From Bog-473 sp963788585 (GTDB taxonomy: Bacteria; Actinomycetota; Acidimicrobiia; Acidimicrobiales; RAAP-2), in contig CAWBHA010000003.1 in NCBI GenBank assembly GCA_963788585.1, positions 2,108,001-2,172,000 on the forward strand: a stretch of DNA of 64,000 nt, in the 5' to 3' direction. This document shows positions 41,751-49,657 of the stretch, one piece after another; position 1 is the stretch's first letter; every line of letters begins with the position of its first letter. The position numbers and the translations under genes are program-made. The notes under the pieces are model-generated. The model was not told the origin of the DNA and did no database searches. It was given only the letters and a program-made list of their open reading frames with translations.

Positions 41751-43043
41751 TCAGCCGGCGGCGGCGCGGACCGAGGTGAAGGTGCAGTCCAGGTGCTTGA
41801 TCCCGTTGATGAATGGTGACAGCAGCCGGTCCGGCTCTCCGGTCGCCTCGATGTCGGGCAGCCGCTCGAACAGCAGCCGGAACATGACGCCGATCTCCTG
41901 GCGCGCCAGGTGCGCGCCCAGGCAGAAGTGCGGTCCCGCCGCCCCGAATCCGATGTGCGGGTTGGGATCGCGCCGGACGTCGAAGCTGTAGGCGTCGTCG
42001 AAGACTTCTTCGTCGCGGTTGGCCGAGTTGTAGAACATGATGACCTTGTCGCCCTCGTGGAGCTCGGTCTCCCCGAGCACCGTGTCGCTCGCCACGGTGC
42101 GGCGCATCCAGATGACGGGGGAGGCCCACCGGACGATCTCGTCCACGCCCGTGGTCGCGATCGTGGCGGGATCCTGCGTCCAGAGCGAGCGCTGGTCCGG
42201 GTGCTGGGTCAGCGCGAGCAGCCCGTGGCTGATGGCGTTGCGGGTGGTCTCGTTCCCGGCCACCACCAGCAGGATGAAGAAGGACGCCACCTCGTTGTCG
42301 GTGAGCGCCTCGCCGTCCACGTTCGTGTTGACCAGGGCCGAGGTGATGTCGTCCGTGGGTTGGTCCTTGCGGTACCGAGCCAGGTCCAGCATGAGCAGGT
42401 TGAGCTGCTGCGCCGCCGTCATGAACGCCAGCATCGGGTCCGCGCCCTCGGGCACGTACTCGGCGTCACCGTTGGAGAGGATGACGTTCGAGGCGCGGAA
42501 CACCGTGTCGTAGTCGGACGGCCCGATGCCCATCATGGCGCAGATGATCTCGAGCGGCAGGCGCGAGGCCACTTCGGTCACGAAGTCGCAGCCACCCGAT
42601 GACGCCACGCGGTCGATCACATCGTTGGCCACGAGCTCGATGCGGTCCTCGATCGACGTGATCATGCGCGGGTTGAACGCGGCCGACACGATGCGCCGCA
42701 GGCGGGCGTGGCGGGGGTTGTCCATGTTGATCATGGAGCCGAAGAAGTCGAGCATCTCGTCCGGCATGTCGATGATGGAGGTGGCGCCCCGGCCGGACTG
42801 GAAGATCTCGGGGTGCCGGCTGACCTCCGAGACCTGGGCGTGCCGAGTCAGGGCGTAGTAGCCGTTGCCCTCCGGGATGACGTAGGCGAGCGCCTCGGGG
42901 ATCTCGGGCTCGGGGTAGAAGGGCATGGGCCGTTCGCGGCGCAGCGTCTGGAAGGCGCCCTCGCGTTCGTCCCAGGGACGGGCCCAGAACTCCGGGTCGG
43001 ACAGGTCGATGTCGTCGGCCGCCAGGACCACATGCGGTTCCAT
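41751..43043 (-). CDS. Cytochrome P450
   Basis: ATG 43043 is chosen over GTG 43061 because TAGGGT lies exactly seven bases upstream (leaderless). The 430 residues show the I-helix VVAGNETTRNAISHG, the K-helix EIVRWASPV, and the heme motif GFGAAGPHFCLGAHLAR with the Cys ligand near residue 370. The sequence (MINMDNPRHARLRRIVSAAFNP) resembles bacterial CYP125/CYP124-type enzymes that hydroxylate steroid side chains or branched lipids, but the exact family is uncertain. It is divergent from the C69 peptidase gene. A three-Cys ferredoxin encoded at 40448 could supply electrons. Confidence 0.9.
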   Translation of the reverse strand: MEPHVVLAADDIDLSDPEFWARPWDEREGAFQTLRRERPMPFYPEPEIPEALAYVIPEGNGYYALTRHAQVSEVSRHPEIFQSGRGATSIIDMPDEMLDFFGSMINMDNPRHARLRRIVSAAFNPRMITSIEDRIELVANDVIDRVASSGGCDFVTEVASRLPLEIICAMMGIGPSDYDTVFRASNVILSNGDAEYVPEGADPMLAFMTAAQQLNLLMLDLARYRKDQPTDDITSALVNTNVDGEALTDNEVASFFILLVVAGNETTRNAISHGLLALTQHPDQRSLWTQDPATIATTGVDEIVRWASPVIWMRRTVASDTVLGETELHEGDKVIMFYNSANRDEEVFDDAYSFDVRRDPNPHIGFGAAGPHFCLGAHLARQEIGVMFRLLFERLPDIEATGEPDRLLSPFINGIKHLDCTFTSVRAAAG

Positions 43044-43050
43044 CCGGCCC

Positions 43051-43056
43051 ACCCTA
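43051..43056 (-). promoter_or_regulatory. Leaderless -10 (TAGGGT) for the P450 gene
   Basis: On the minus strand TAGGGT is followed by seven bases and ATG 43043. Confidence 0.5.
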
Positions 43057-43104
43057 CCCACCTCCCTGCGGCACCCCCCTGGAACGACACCCGCACGGCC
43101 TTCC

Positions 43105-43110
43105 TACACT
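43105..43110 (+). promoter_or_regulatory. Leaderless -10 (TACACT) for the C69 peptidase gene
   Basis: TACACT ends six bases before ATG 43117 and there is no ribosome binding site. Confidence 0.5.
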
Positions 43111-43116
43111 GCGGCC

Positions 43117-44328
43117 ATGTGTGACACCCTCTGTGCCCCGGGTCCCGGCGGCATGGTGTTCGCCAAGAACTCGGATCGCCCGCCGGGCGAGGTCCAGGTC
43201 GCCCGGCCGTTCGGCCGGCGCGCCTCGGCGGGGTGCACGCTGCGCACGCAGTACCTCACCATCGGCGACACCGGCGCACACGCGACGTTCCTCTCCCGTC
43301 CCAGCTGGCTCTGGGGCGCCGAGCACGGCGTGAACGAACATGGCGTCGCCATCGGGAACGAGCGCGTCAGCACGACGCACGATGCCGCGGCCGCCGCGCC
43401 CGCGCTCATCGGCATGGATCTCGTCCGCCTCGGGCTCGAGCGCGCCCGCTGTGCCGCCGAGGCCGTGGACGTCATGGTGGGCCTCCTCGAGTCCTGCGGC
43501 CAGGGTGGGATCGCCGACGCCGCGCACGACGAGGCCTACGACTCGTCCTTCCTCGTCGCCGATCCGACGCAGGCCTTCGTGTTCGAGACCGCCGGCGTCG
43601 ACTTCGCGGTCGCCTCGTACCCCGGTGGTGCCGCCATCTCGAACCGGATCACCCTGGGGTCCGAATGGACGCGTGCCTCGCCCGCCCTCGCCCCGAGCGC
43701 CGACTTCGGGCGCTATCGCGATGGGAACGAGGATACGCGCCACGCGGATGTCCGCCTGGCGGCCAGCCGCCGTTTCCTCGCGTCGACCCCTCCCGGCGGG
43801 CTCACCGCGGCGGCCACCGCCGCCCACCTGCGCGACCACGGCACCGGCCCCTGGGGGGCGCCCGGCACCGACGGGCCCGTCGAGGCGCCCCCGGCCCGCG
43901 TGGGCGAGGACTTCCGCGGGGTCAGTGTGTGCATGCACGTGCGCGGCCACAGCGTCACCGCCGCCTCGATGATCGCGGAGCTCCCGGCGGGCATCGCGGA
44001 CGGCGAGCCTCTGCGCGTCTTCGTCGCGCCGGGGAGCCCCTGCGCGAGCATCTTCGTGCCGGCCTTCCCGCGCACGGCCACCGGTTCGCCGCCCCTCGTC
44101 CCGCTCGAGCTCTCGAGCGAGGACTTCTGGCACGCTGCCGACACGCTGCGCCGGCACGTCGAGGCCGAGCCCTCCGTGCTGGCCGAGGTGCGCGCGGTCC
44201 TCGGCCCCGTCGAGGAGGAGCTGTGGGCCGAAGCCGACGACGTGCGTGCTCACCCCGCTCGGGCGACCGCCGCCGGGGCCTCGTGGGGCAGCCGGGCGCT
44301 CCAGGCTCTGCGATCCTGCATCCCCTAA
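43117..44328 (+). CDS. C69-family peptidase / secernin-like Ntn hydrolase
   Basis: ATG 43117 is immediately followed by Cys2 (MCDTLCAPGPGG), the N-terminal nucleophile exposed when Met is removed. Further family elements are FAKNSDRPPGEVQ, ATFLSRPSWLWGAEHGVNEHGVAIGNE, and EAYDSSFLVADPTQAFVFETAG, each shortened to its key residues (NSDR, W-GAEHGVNEHGV, D-AFVFE). The 403-residue length is close to secernins. Members are dipeptidases or unassigned Ntn hydrolases. It would act in the cytoplasm; no signal peptide is seen. Its leaderless start supports this N-terminus. Confidence 0.85.
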   Translation: MCDTLCAPGPGGMVFAKNSDRPPGEVQVARPFGRRASAGCTLRTQYLTIGDTGAHATFLSRPSWLWGAEHGVNEHGVAIGNERVSTTHDAAAAAPALIGMDLVRLGLERARCAAEAVDVMVGLLESCGQGGIADAAHDEAYDSSFLVADPTQAFVFETAGVDFAVASYPGGAAISNRITLGSEWTRASPALAPSADFGRYRDGNEDTRHADVRLAASRRFLASTPPGGLTAAATAAHLRDHGTGPWGAPGTDGPVEAPPARVGEDFRGVSVCMHVRGHSVTAASMIAELPAGIADGEPLRVFVAPGSPCASIFVPAFPRTATGSPPLVPLELSSEDFWHAADTLRRHVEAEPSVLAEVRAVLGPVEEELWAEADDVRAHPARATAAGASWGSRALQALRSCIP

Positions 44329-44345
44329 ACGGGGCTCCTCCGGCG

Positions 44346-44351
44346 GTACGC
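44346..44351 (+). promoter_or_regulatory. -10 (TACGCT) for the HdeD-like gene
   Basis: TACGCT is followed by a leader of about 40 bases with a clear AGGGAGG ribosome binding site before ATG 44395. Confidence 0.3.
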
Positions 44352-44394
44352 TGCGGAAACACCCGCTGCACTCCTACTCGCCAGGGAGGACGAC

Positions 44395-44994
44395 ATGACC
44401 TACGTACTCACCGACGACGACATCGCGGTGGGCGATGTCGTCAGCGAACAGCTCGAGAAGCTCTGGGGGTGGTACCTCGTCTGGGGCATCATCGCCATGA
44501 TCTTCGGCTTCTTCGTGATCAGCTACCGCCACGCCAGCGTGTACGCCATCGTGTACCTGGCCAGTGGCTTCTTCATCGTTGGCGGTCTCTTCGAGATCGT
44601 CGGGGCCCTCAGGATGGTCCGCCAGCGCTGGTTGCACCTCGTTTTCGGGGTCATCTGGCTCGGTGCCGGCATCGTGGGCTTCGTCTGGCCGCACATCACG
44701 ATCTTCATCGTCGCCGTGCTCGTCGGTTGGGGCTTCCTCGTCCTGGGCATCTTCGACATCGTCGATTCCATCCGCAACCACTACATGCCCTACTGGTGGG
44801 CCTACCTCATCCGCGGCATCATCGCGGTCGCCCTGGGCTTCTTGTGCATCCGCCACCCGGGCGCCCCGTTGACCGCGCTGGTCGTCCTGATCGGCATCTT
44901 GGCCATCGTGTTCGGTGCCGTCGAGGTCATCGGCGCCTTCTCGGCCAGGCACGCCACCAAGTACTGGGAGAAGTACAAGACGCAGCAGAGCTGA
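44395..44994 (+). CDS. HdeD-family (DUF308) membrane protein
   Basis: AGGGAGG precedes ATG 44395. The 199-residue protein has six membrane helices arranged as a repeated hairpin (LVWGIIAMIFGFFVI, LASGFFIVGGLFEIVGALRM, LIRGIIAVALGFLCI, GILAIVFGAVEVIGAF). This is the repeat pattern of the HdeD/DUF308 family. HdeD is linked to acid stress in enterics; the function in actinobacteria is unknown. The FAH-family gene starts 17 bases downstream on the same strand. Confidence 0.85.
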   Translation: MTYVLTDDDIAVGDVVSEQLEKLWGWYLVWGIIAMIFGFFVISYRHASVYAIVYLASGFFIVGGLFEIVGALRMVRQRWLHLVFGVIWLGAGIVGFVWPHITIFIVAVLVGWGFLVLGIFDIVDSIRNHYMPYWWAYLIRGIIAVALGFLCIRHPGAPLTALVVLIGILAIVFGAVEVIGAFSARHATKYWEKYKTQQS

Positions 44995-45011
44995 GCGTCG
45001 CCGGATCCGCG

Positions 45012-45896
45012 GTGCGCCTCGTCAGTTTCTCCGTCGGTGCCGCGGCGCCCCGTCCGGGCGTCGTCGCCGGCGAGGAGGTCGTCGACCTGAGCGACGCCGT
45101 CACGGGCCTCCCACCGACGATGACGGGTGTGCTGGCGCTCGGTCCCGACGGCCTGGCCCGTGCCCGCGGGGCCGCGTCGACCACCGCGGTGCGCCACCCC
45201 GTCGACGCGGTGCGGCTGCACGCGCCCGTGCCCGACCCACCGGCGATCCTCGCGATCGGCATGAACTACCGCGCCCACGTCGCGGAGTTGGGCCGGGAAC
45301 CGCCCGAGTGGCAGTACTGGTTCAACAAGCAGCGCACGGCCATCGCGGGGCCGGGCGATGCAATCGTGGTCCCGGCCGTCTCCGACATGGTCGACTACGA
45401 GGGCGAGCTGGCCATGGTCATCGGCCCGCGCTGTCAGCACGTCCCCGCCGCTCAGTTCCAGAAGGTGGTGGCCGGCTACACGGTCATCAACGACGTGAGC
45501 GCCCGCGACTGGCAGTGGCGCTCGCCCACCTTCACCATGGGGAAGTCCTTCGACACACACGCACCCTGCGGGCCCGAGCTGGTGTCCGGCGACGAGCTCG
45601 GCGACCCCGGTGGGCTCGCCATCCGCACCTGGGTCAACGACGAGCTCCGTCAGGACTCGAGCACCGACGACATGATCTTCGGTTGCGCCGAGATGATCGA
45701 GTACCTGACGACGGCCTTCCCACTCGAACCGGGCACCATCATCGCGACGGGGACGCCGGCCGGCGTCGGCGCCGGCTTCGACCCGCCGCGGTTCCTGCGC
45801 GACGGCGACGTCGTGCGCATCGCCATCGAGGGGGTGGGCCAGCTCTCGAACCCCGTGGTGCAAGGCGGCCCAACGGAGCCCGTCGGCCTCGACTGA
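45012..45896 (+). CDS. Fumarylacetoacetate hydrolase family protein
   Basis: GTG 45012 gives 294 residues. The C-terminal FAH catalytic domain (about 80-285) shows AIGMNYRAHVAELG, the metal-binding acidic pair in DYEGELAMVIG, YTVINDVSARDWQ, the catalytic Lys in GKSFDTHAP and TGTPAGVGAGFDPPRFL. An N-terminal beta region VRLVSFSVG precedes it. Members hydrolyse or decarboxylate diketo acids or catechol meta-cleavage products, requiring Mg2+ or Ca2+. It follows the HdeD-like gene closely. The exact substrate cannot be read from the sequence. Confidence 0.9.
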   Translation: MRLVSFSVGAAAPRPGVVAGEEVVDLSDAVTGLPPTMTGVLALGPDGLARARGAASTTAVRHPVDAVRLHAPVPDPPAILAIGMNYRAHVAELGREPPEWQYWFNKQRTAIAGPGDAIVVPAVSDMVDYEGELAMVIGPRCQHVPAAQFQKVVAGYTVINDVSARDWQWRSPTFTMGKSFDTHAPCGPELVSGDELGDPGGLAIRTWVNDELRQDSSTDDMIFGCAEMIEYLTTAFPLEPGTIIATGTPAGVGAGFDPPRFLRDGDVVRIAIEGVGQLSNPVVQGGPTEPVGLD

Positions 45897-45909
45897 CCGA
45901 AGGCGCCGC

Positions 45910-46266
45910 TCAGGTGTCCGTCGCGCGCAGCTTCTCGGCCAGGCTGGCCATGACCTGGAGCGCGAACGTCGGGGTCTCGCCCACGAGGAACAGGAAACGG
46001 CGCTTGTCGATCACCGCGAGCTTGGACTCCACGACCGCCGTCGCCGTTGCGCTCCGGGTGGTGGCGTCCAGGAGGGCCATTTCGCCGAAGGTCTGGTCGG
46101 GGCCGACCGTGCTCGTGCGCCCGTTGTGCAGGCGCAGGTCCACTTGGCCCTCGATGACACCGAACATCTCCTGCCCGGCGGAGCCCTCTTCGAAGATGAC
46201 GGTTCCCCCCGGCACGTCCCGGGTGTCGGTCGCCGCCCTGAACACTCCCAGCACCTTTACGGCCAC
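45910..46266 (-). CDS. Cyclic-nucleotide-binding-domain protein
   Basis: GTG 46266 follows AGGGGAC. The 118-residue product is a single cNMP-binding beta-roll: VPGGTVIFEEGSAGQEMFGVIEGQVDLRL, the phosphate-binding-cassette region TFGEMALLDATTRSATATA and LAVIDKRRFLFLV. No effector domain is attached. The cassette retains the FGEMALL-x-R-AxA pattern, so nucleotide binding is plausible. It may act as a small sensor subunit. It is divergent from the NifU-like gene. Confidence 0.8.
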   Translation of the reverse strand: MAVKVLGVFRAATDTRDVPGGTVIFEEGSAGQEMFGVIEGQVDLRLHNGRTSTVGPDQTFGEMALLDATTRSATATAVVESKLAVIDKRRFLFLVGETPTFALQVMASLAEKLRATDT

Positions 46267-46435
46267 GGATCGTCCCCTTTGCTCGTCGGGTTGCTCGTCC
46301 GGTTCCGTCGTCCGGTCCGAATCGGCAGCGAAATCCTGCCGGCGCTCGGGTACTAACCCCGGTTGTCCTGGGCCGATCGGGTCGACGAGGCAGCACTGGG
46401 GTCACGTGGGTGCGCCGGCACGGCACAATGGTTGT

Positions 46436-46771
46436 GTGCCGGACATCCAATCCGAGTTGAGCGACGCCGAGCGGGCCGAGCGCCTCGAGAAGCTGCAGGG
46501 GATCATGGACCTCATGCGGCCCGCCGTGCAGGCCGACGGCGGCGACCTCGTCCTGGTCCGGGTCGACGTCGAGACCGGCGTGATCGAAGTCCAACTCCAG
46601 GGCGCGTGCAGCTCCTGCGCCATCAGCTCGGCCACGCTCTCGGGCGGGGTCGAGCGCATCCTGCGCGAGCGCCTGCCCTGGGTGACCGAGGTCATCGGCG
46701 GGCTCGACGACTCGCTGAGCCTGGACGAGAGCGCCGCCCTCGGCTCCGGGGGCTACATCCCCTCTCTCTGA
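46436..46771 (+). CDS. NifU-like C-terminal domain protein (Fe-S scaffold)
   Basis: GTG 46436 gives 111 residues containing the NifU C-terminal fold: DLMRPAVQADGGDLVLVRVD, LQGACSSCAISSATLSGGVERIL with the CxxC pair, and LPWVTEV. These short NifU/Nfu proteins carry or transfer [4Fe-4S] clusters. The acidic tail after the domain (DDSLSLDESAALG) is typical of actinobacterial members. It is probably monocistronic; the MarR gene follows after 116 bases with its own operator. Confidence 0.9.
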   Translation: MPDIQSELSDAERAERLEKLQGIMDLMRPAVQADGGDLVLVRVDVETGVIEVQLQGACSSCAISSATLSGGVERILRERLPWVTEVIGGLDDSLSLDESAALGSGGYIPSL

Positions 46772-46857
46772 ACCCCTTTCCCCGAGCGCCATCTGAGCCC
46801 GTGGCCTGGCTCCCGGGCGGCGCATCGGGCTTTGCGCAACCCCTGGGCGCCGATTGA

Positions 46858-46881
46858 TTAGTTAACTCAACTAACTATAAT
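46858..46881 (+). promoter_or_regulatory. MarR operator (inverted repeat TTAGTT-N5-AACTAA) and perfect -10 TATAAT
   Basis: TTAGTT at 46858-46863 and AACTAA at 46869-46874 form an inverted repeat in an AT-rich block. TATAAT at 46876-46881 is followed by six bases and GTG 46888, so the mRNA is probably leaderless. The operator abuts the -10, a position suited to autorepression by the encoded MarR protein. Confidence 0.65.
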
Positions 46882-46887
46882 GGTGAC

Positions 46888-47331
46888 GTGCCCGCCCACC
46901 AGGCCCCCGAACTGACCGACGAGGAAGTGGCGGGGCGCCTGCGCATCGCGATCAACCGGCTGCAGCGTCGGCTGCGCCAGGAGTCGCTCGGCGGGCTGTC
47001 GCCCGCGCAGGCCTCGGCGCTCGGCTCGGTCAGCCGCCACGGCAACCCGACTCTGGGGGAGCTGGCGGCGATCGAGCAGATCCAACCACCGTCGATGACC
47101 CGCATCGTGGCGAACCTGGCCGATTCCGGAATGGTGACCCGGGTCGCCGACGCCAACGACCGCCGAAGCACGCGGGTGCGGGTGACCCCGGCCGGGGATC
47201 GCGCGCTCGCGCAGATACGAACGCGCAAGAACGCATTTCTCCTGCGCCGGCTCGGGGAGCTCGGCCCCGAGGAGCAGCGGCACGCCGCCGAGCTGGTCGC
47301 ACTGCTCGAGCAACTGTTGGAGGAGGAGTGA
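46888..47331 (+). CDS. MarR-family transcriptional regulator
   Basis: GTG 46888 lies at the predicted transcription start. The 147-residue protein has the MarR winged helix: SPAQASALGSVSRHG, TLGELAAIEQIQPPSMTRIVANLADSGMVTRV (recognition helix around PPSMTRIVANL), the wing DANDRRSTRVRVTPAG and a C-terminal dimerisation helix. It overlaps the MFS transporter start (GTGA), forming a regulator/exporter operon. The likely mode is repression of its own operon through the inverted repeat at 46858-46874, relieved by a ligand that the transporter exports. Confidence 0.9.
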   Translation: MPAHQAPELTDEEVAGRLRIAINRLQRRLRQESLGGLSPAQASALGSVSRHGNPTLGELAAIEQIQPPSMTRIVANLADSGMVTRVADANDRRSTRVRVTPAGDRALAQIRTRKNAFLLRRLGELGPEEQRHAAELVALLEQLLEEE

Positions 47332-48671
47332 GGCGCCGGGTCCGGGAGGCGGGCCGCCGGACCTTTCGCGCCATCTCCGTTCGCAACTACCGTCTCTACT
47401 TCACAGGGCAGGTCATCTCCGTCTCGGGCACGTGGATGCAGACGGTGGCCCAGGCCTACCTCATCCTCTTCCCGCTGCACGGCACCGGCCTCGAGGTAGC
47501 GATCGCCACCAGCCTGCAGTTTCTCCCCCTGCTGTTGCTCGGGCCCTTTGGCGGGCTGCTCGCCGACCGCCTGGACAAGCGCAAGGTCCTCTATGCCACC
47601 CAGGGCGCGGCCGGCGCTCTGGCGCTCGTCCTGGGTCTCTTGACGGTCACGCACACGGTCACCCTGTGGCAGGTCTACCTGCTGGCGACCGGCCTGGGCT
47701 TCGTGAACCTCTTCGACAATCCGGCCCGCCAGACCTTCGTCTCGGAGATGGTGGGGATCGAGCTCTTGCCCAACGCGGTGAGCCTCAACAGCGTCCTGAT
47801 GAACTCCGCCCGTGTGATCGGGCCCGCCATCGGTGGGGTGCTCATCCTGACCGTGGGCGTGTCGACCTGCTTCTTCATCAACGCGGCGTCCTACGCCGCT
47901 GTGATCGTCGCACTGGCCATGATGCGCGCCGCCGAGCTGGTCAGGCGGCCGCGCGTGGCGCGGGCCAGGGGGCAGGTGCGCGACGGCTTCCGCTACGTGT
48001 GGGCCACGCCGGACCTGAAGATCCCGTTGATCTCCATGGCCGTTGTCGGAGTGTTTGCGTTCAATTTCACCGTGACCCTGCCGCTGCTGGCCAAGTTCAC
48101 CTTCCACGGCGGTGCCGGGCTCTACAGCTGGTTCATGGTCGCCATGGGTGCCGGCGCGGTCGTCGGGGGGCTGCTGACCGCCTTCCGGAGCCGGCCCTCC
48201 ACCCGGCTGCTCGCCTGCATCGGACTGGTCTTCGGCGTCGCCATCCTGGCCGTCGCCCTCTCGCCCACGGAGGGCTGGGCGCTGGCCCTGCTCGTCGTCA
48301 TGGGTGCGGCCAGCATCTCGTTCGTCGCCACCAACAACGCCACGTTGCAGCTCCGCGCCGATCACGCCATGCACGGGCGCGTCATGTCGCTCAACGCGAT
48401 CGCGTTCCTCGGCAGCACACCGATCGGCGCGCCCTTGCTCGGCTACATCAGCGACACCACCAACCCGCGGGTTGCCCTCGCGATCGGGGGCTTCGCCACA
48501 CTGTTCGCCGCCATTCCGCTCTTCGTGCTCGGGGCGCGGCAGCGCCGCAGCGGGACAGAGGGACTGGTCATGCCTAACGAGGGCGGTGCCGTGACGGTGG
48601 GCAGCGACAACGTGGTGCCGCTCCCTGTCCCCGACGTGGGCGTCGAGGGCCGGATGCGACACTCGGGCTAG
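47328..48671 (+). CDS. MFS exporter (MFS_3 / enterobactin-exporter-like)
   Basis: GTG 47328 overlaps the MarR stop. The 447-residue protein has about 11-12 helices and MFS_3 features: RNYRLYFTGQVISVSGTWMQ at the N-terminus, motif A as GGLLADRLDKRKVL, DNPARQTFVSEMVG, and RVMSLNAIAFLGSTPIGAPLLG. The family exports drugs, siderophores or other small molecules. The four-base overlap of stops with the convergent CBS gene is noted. Its ligand is unknown but should be the inducer of the MarR protein. Confidence 0.9.
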   Translation: MRRRVREAGRRTFRAISVRNYRLYFTGQVISVSGTWMQTVAQAYLILFPLHGTGLEVAIATSLQFLPLLLLGPFGGLLADRLDKRKVLYATQGAAGALALVLGLLTVTHTVTLWQVYLLATGLGFVNLFDNPARQTFVSEMVGIELLPNAVSLNSVLMNSARVIGPAIGGVLILTVGVSTCFFINAASYAAVIVALAMMRAAELVRRPRVARARGQVRDGFRYVWATPDLKIPLISMAVVGVFAFNFTVTLPLLAKFTFHGGAGLYSWFMVAMGAGAVVGGLLTAFRSRPSTRLLACIGLVFGVAILAVALSPTEGWALALLVVMGAASISFVATNNATLQLRADHAMHGRVMSLNAIAFLGSTPIGAPLLGYISDTTNPRVALAIGGFATLFAAIPLFVLGARQRRSGTEGLVMPNEGGAVTVGSDNVVPLPVPDVGVEGRMRHSG

Positions 48672-49087
48672 GCCGGGTGCACCACCTCGCGTGCCACGGG
48701 TGACATCACGGCGCCGAACTCGCCGACGAGCGCGATGAGCATGTCGTCGACCGAGATGATCCCGGCGAGCTCCTCATCCTCCAACACCGGCAGGCGCCGC
48801 GCCGTCGCCGCCTTGAAGACGTCGAACGCCTCGAACACGTCGGACGACCCCTGGATCGTCGCGGGATCCGCCGTCATCACCGACCCGACGTCGGCGCTGG
48901 GCGGCTTGCCCGTGCCCACGCCGCGTACGGCGATGTCGCGGTCGGTGACGATGCCCAGCAGCCGCCCGCCGTCGACGACGAGGAGCGACCCCACCCGGTG
49001 GCTGCCCAGCAGCTGGCCCGCCTCTTCCAGCGTGCAGGCGGTGGGGACGGTCACCGGTGCGGTCCTCAAGCACTCCCTTACCAGCAT
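48668..49087 (-). CDS. CBS-domain-pair protein
   Basis: The 139-residue protein consists of two CBS domains: TLEEAGQLLGSHRVGSLLVVDGGRLLGIVTDRDIAVRG and DVFEAFDVFKAATARRLPVLEDEELAGIISVDDML, each shortened here to its core. Stand-alone CBS pairs bind adenine nucleotides or S-adenosyl compounds and act as regulators. No partner gene is visible: the convergent gene is the MFS exporter and the upstream region is decayed. Confidence 0.85.
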   Translation of the reverse strand: MLVRECLRTAPVTVPTACTLEEAGQLLGSHRVGSLLVVDGGRLLGIVTDRDIAVRGVGTGKPPSADVGSVMTADPATIQGSSDVFEAFDVFKAATARRLPVLEDEELAGIISVDDMLIALVGEFGAVMSPVAREVVHPA

Positions 49088-49657
49088 GTCTGCTCACCCC
49101 GTTCGCGTCTCGAGGCCGACGCCGCCCGACGGCCTCACTGTCTCAGTCCCCAGGCACGCTAGGGGAAAGTCACACGTCCCGGGCGTGCCCGACCGCCGCA
49201 GAACCTCCTCGTGCTGAACCGGGTAGTCCTCGCTTCCACCCGACCGCCACAAGCTCCTGCCGGTCGTAGATGCCGAGCTGGCGAAAGAGCGCCTGCAGTT
49301 CCTCCGAACAGTGTGCAATCTCGTCCGGACCCTTGGCCCACGGACCCGGCCACCGGCGGGCCGGTGCAGCTCGCGATCTGGGCGGCGCGGGAGCACAACG
49401 CTCGTCCCCCGCGATGATTACCCGACAAATGCTCCAGCGTCGGGCCGACCCTCGCGCTTGGGGCCATGCGGCGCTCGATTGCGTCATGCAGTGCACCGAC
49501 GCCGCGCATCATCATGGAAACATGTGCCTTCACCGTTGTGGTCCTTCGGAGCGGACATAGCTGAATTCGGCCCTTGTATACCAACGGCCGTCAGGTAGGG
49601 TTATGTTGCGCAATTCGTCAGAAATGTTGACGAGATAAGCAAAGCAGGTGCGGATCC
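49088..49657. other. 570-base gap without an intact gene
   Basis: It holds a broken LuxR-like remnant on the minus strand (next entry) and an AT-richer stretch at about 49560-49650 likely to contain the promoter of the YfhO-like gene. No RNA gene or terminator was recognised. Confidence 0.5.
49170..49584 (-). pseudogene. Possible LuxR-type regulator remnant
   Basis: On the minus strand, one frame around 49235-49325 reads EELQALFRQLGIYDRQELVAVGWKRGLP. The core LFRQLGIYDRQELV resembles the end of a LuxR/NarL DNA-binding domain (FAKLGVHDRTQAV in typical members). A different frame toward 49584 reads MMRGVGALHDAIERRMA and other plausible helix, so at least one frameshift separates them. No intact receiver or full HTH is present. 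It may be a decayed regulator or a chance similarity. Confidence 0.3.

Noticed and set aside
45650..46825. Long minus-strand open frames across the FAH, cNMP and NifU region
   Set aside because: They are antisense shadows caused by high GC at third positions; the opposite-strand frames have clear family motifs.
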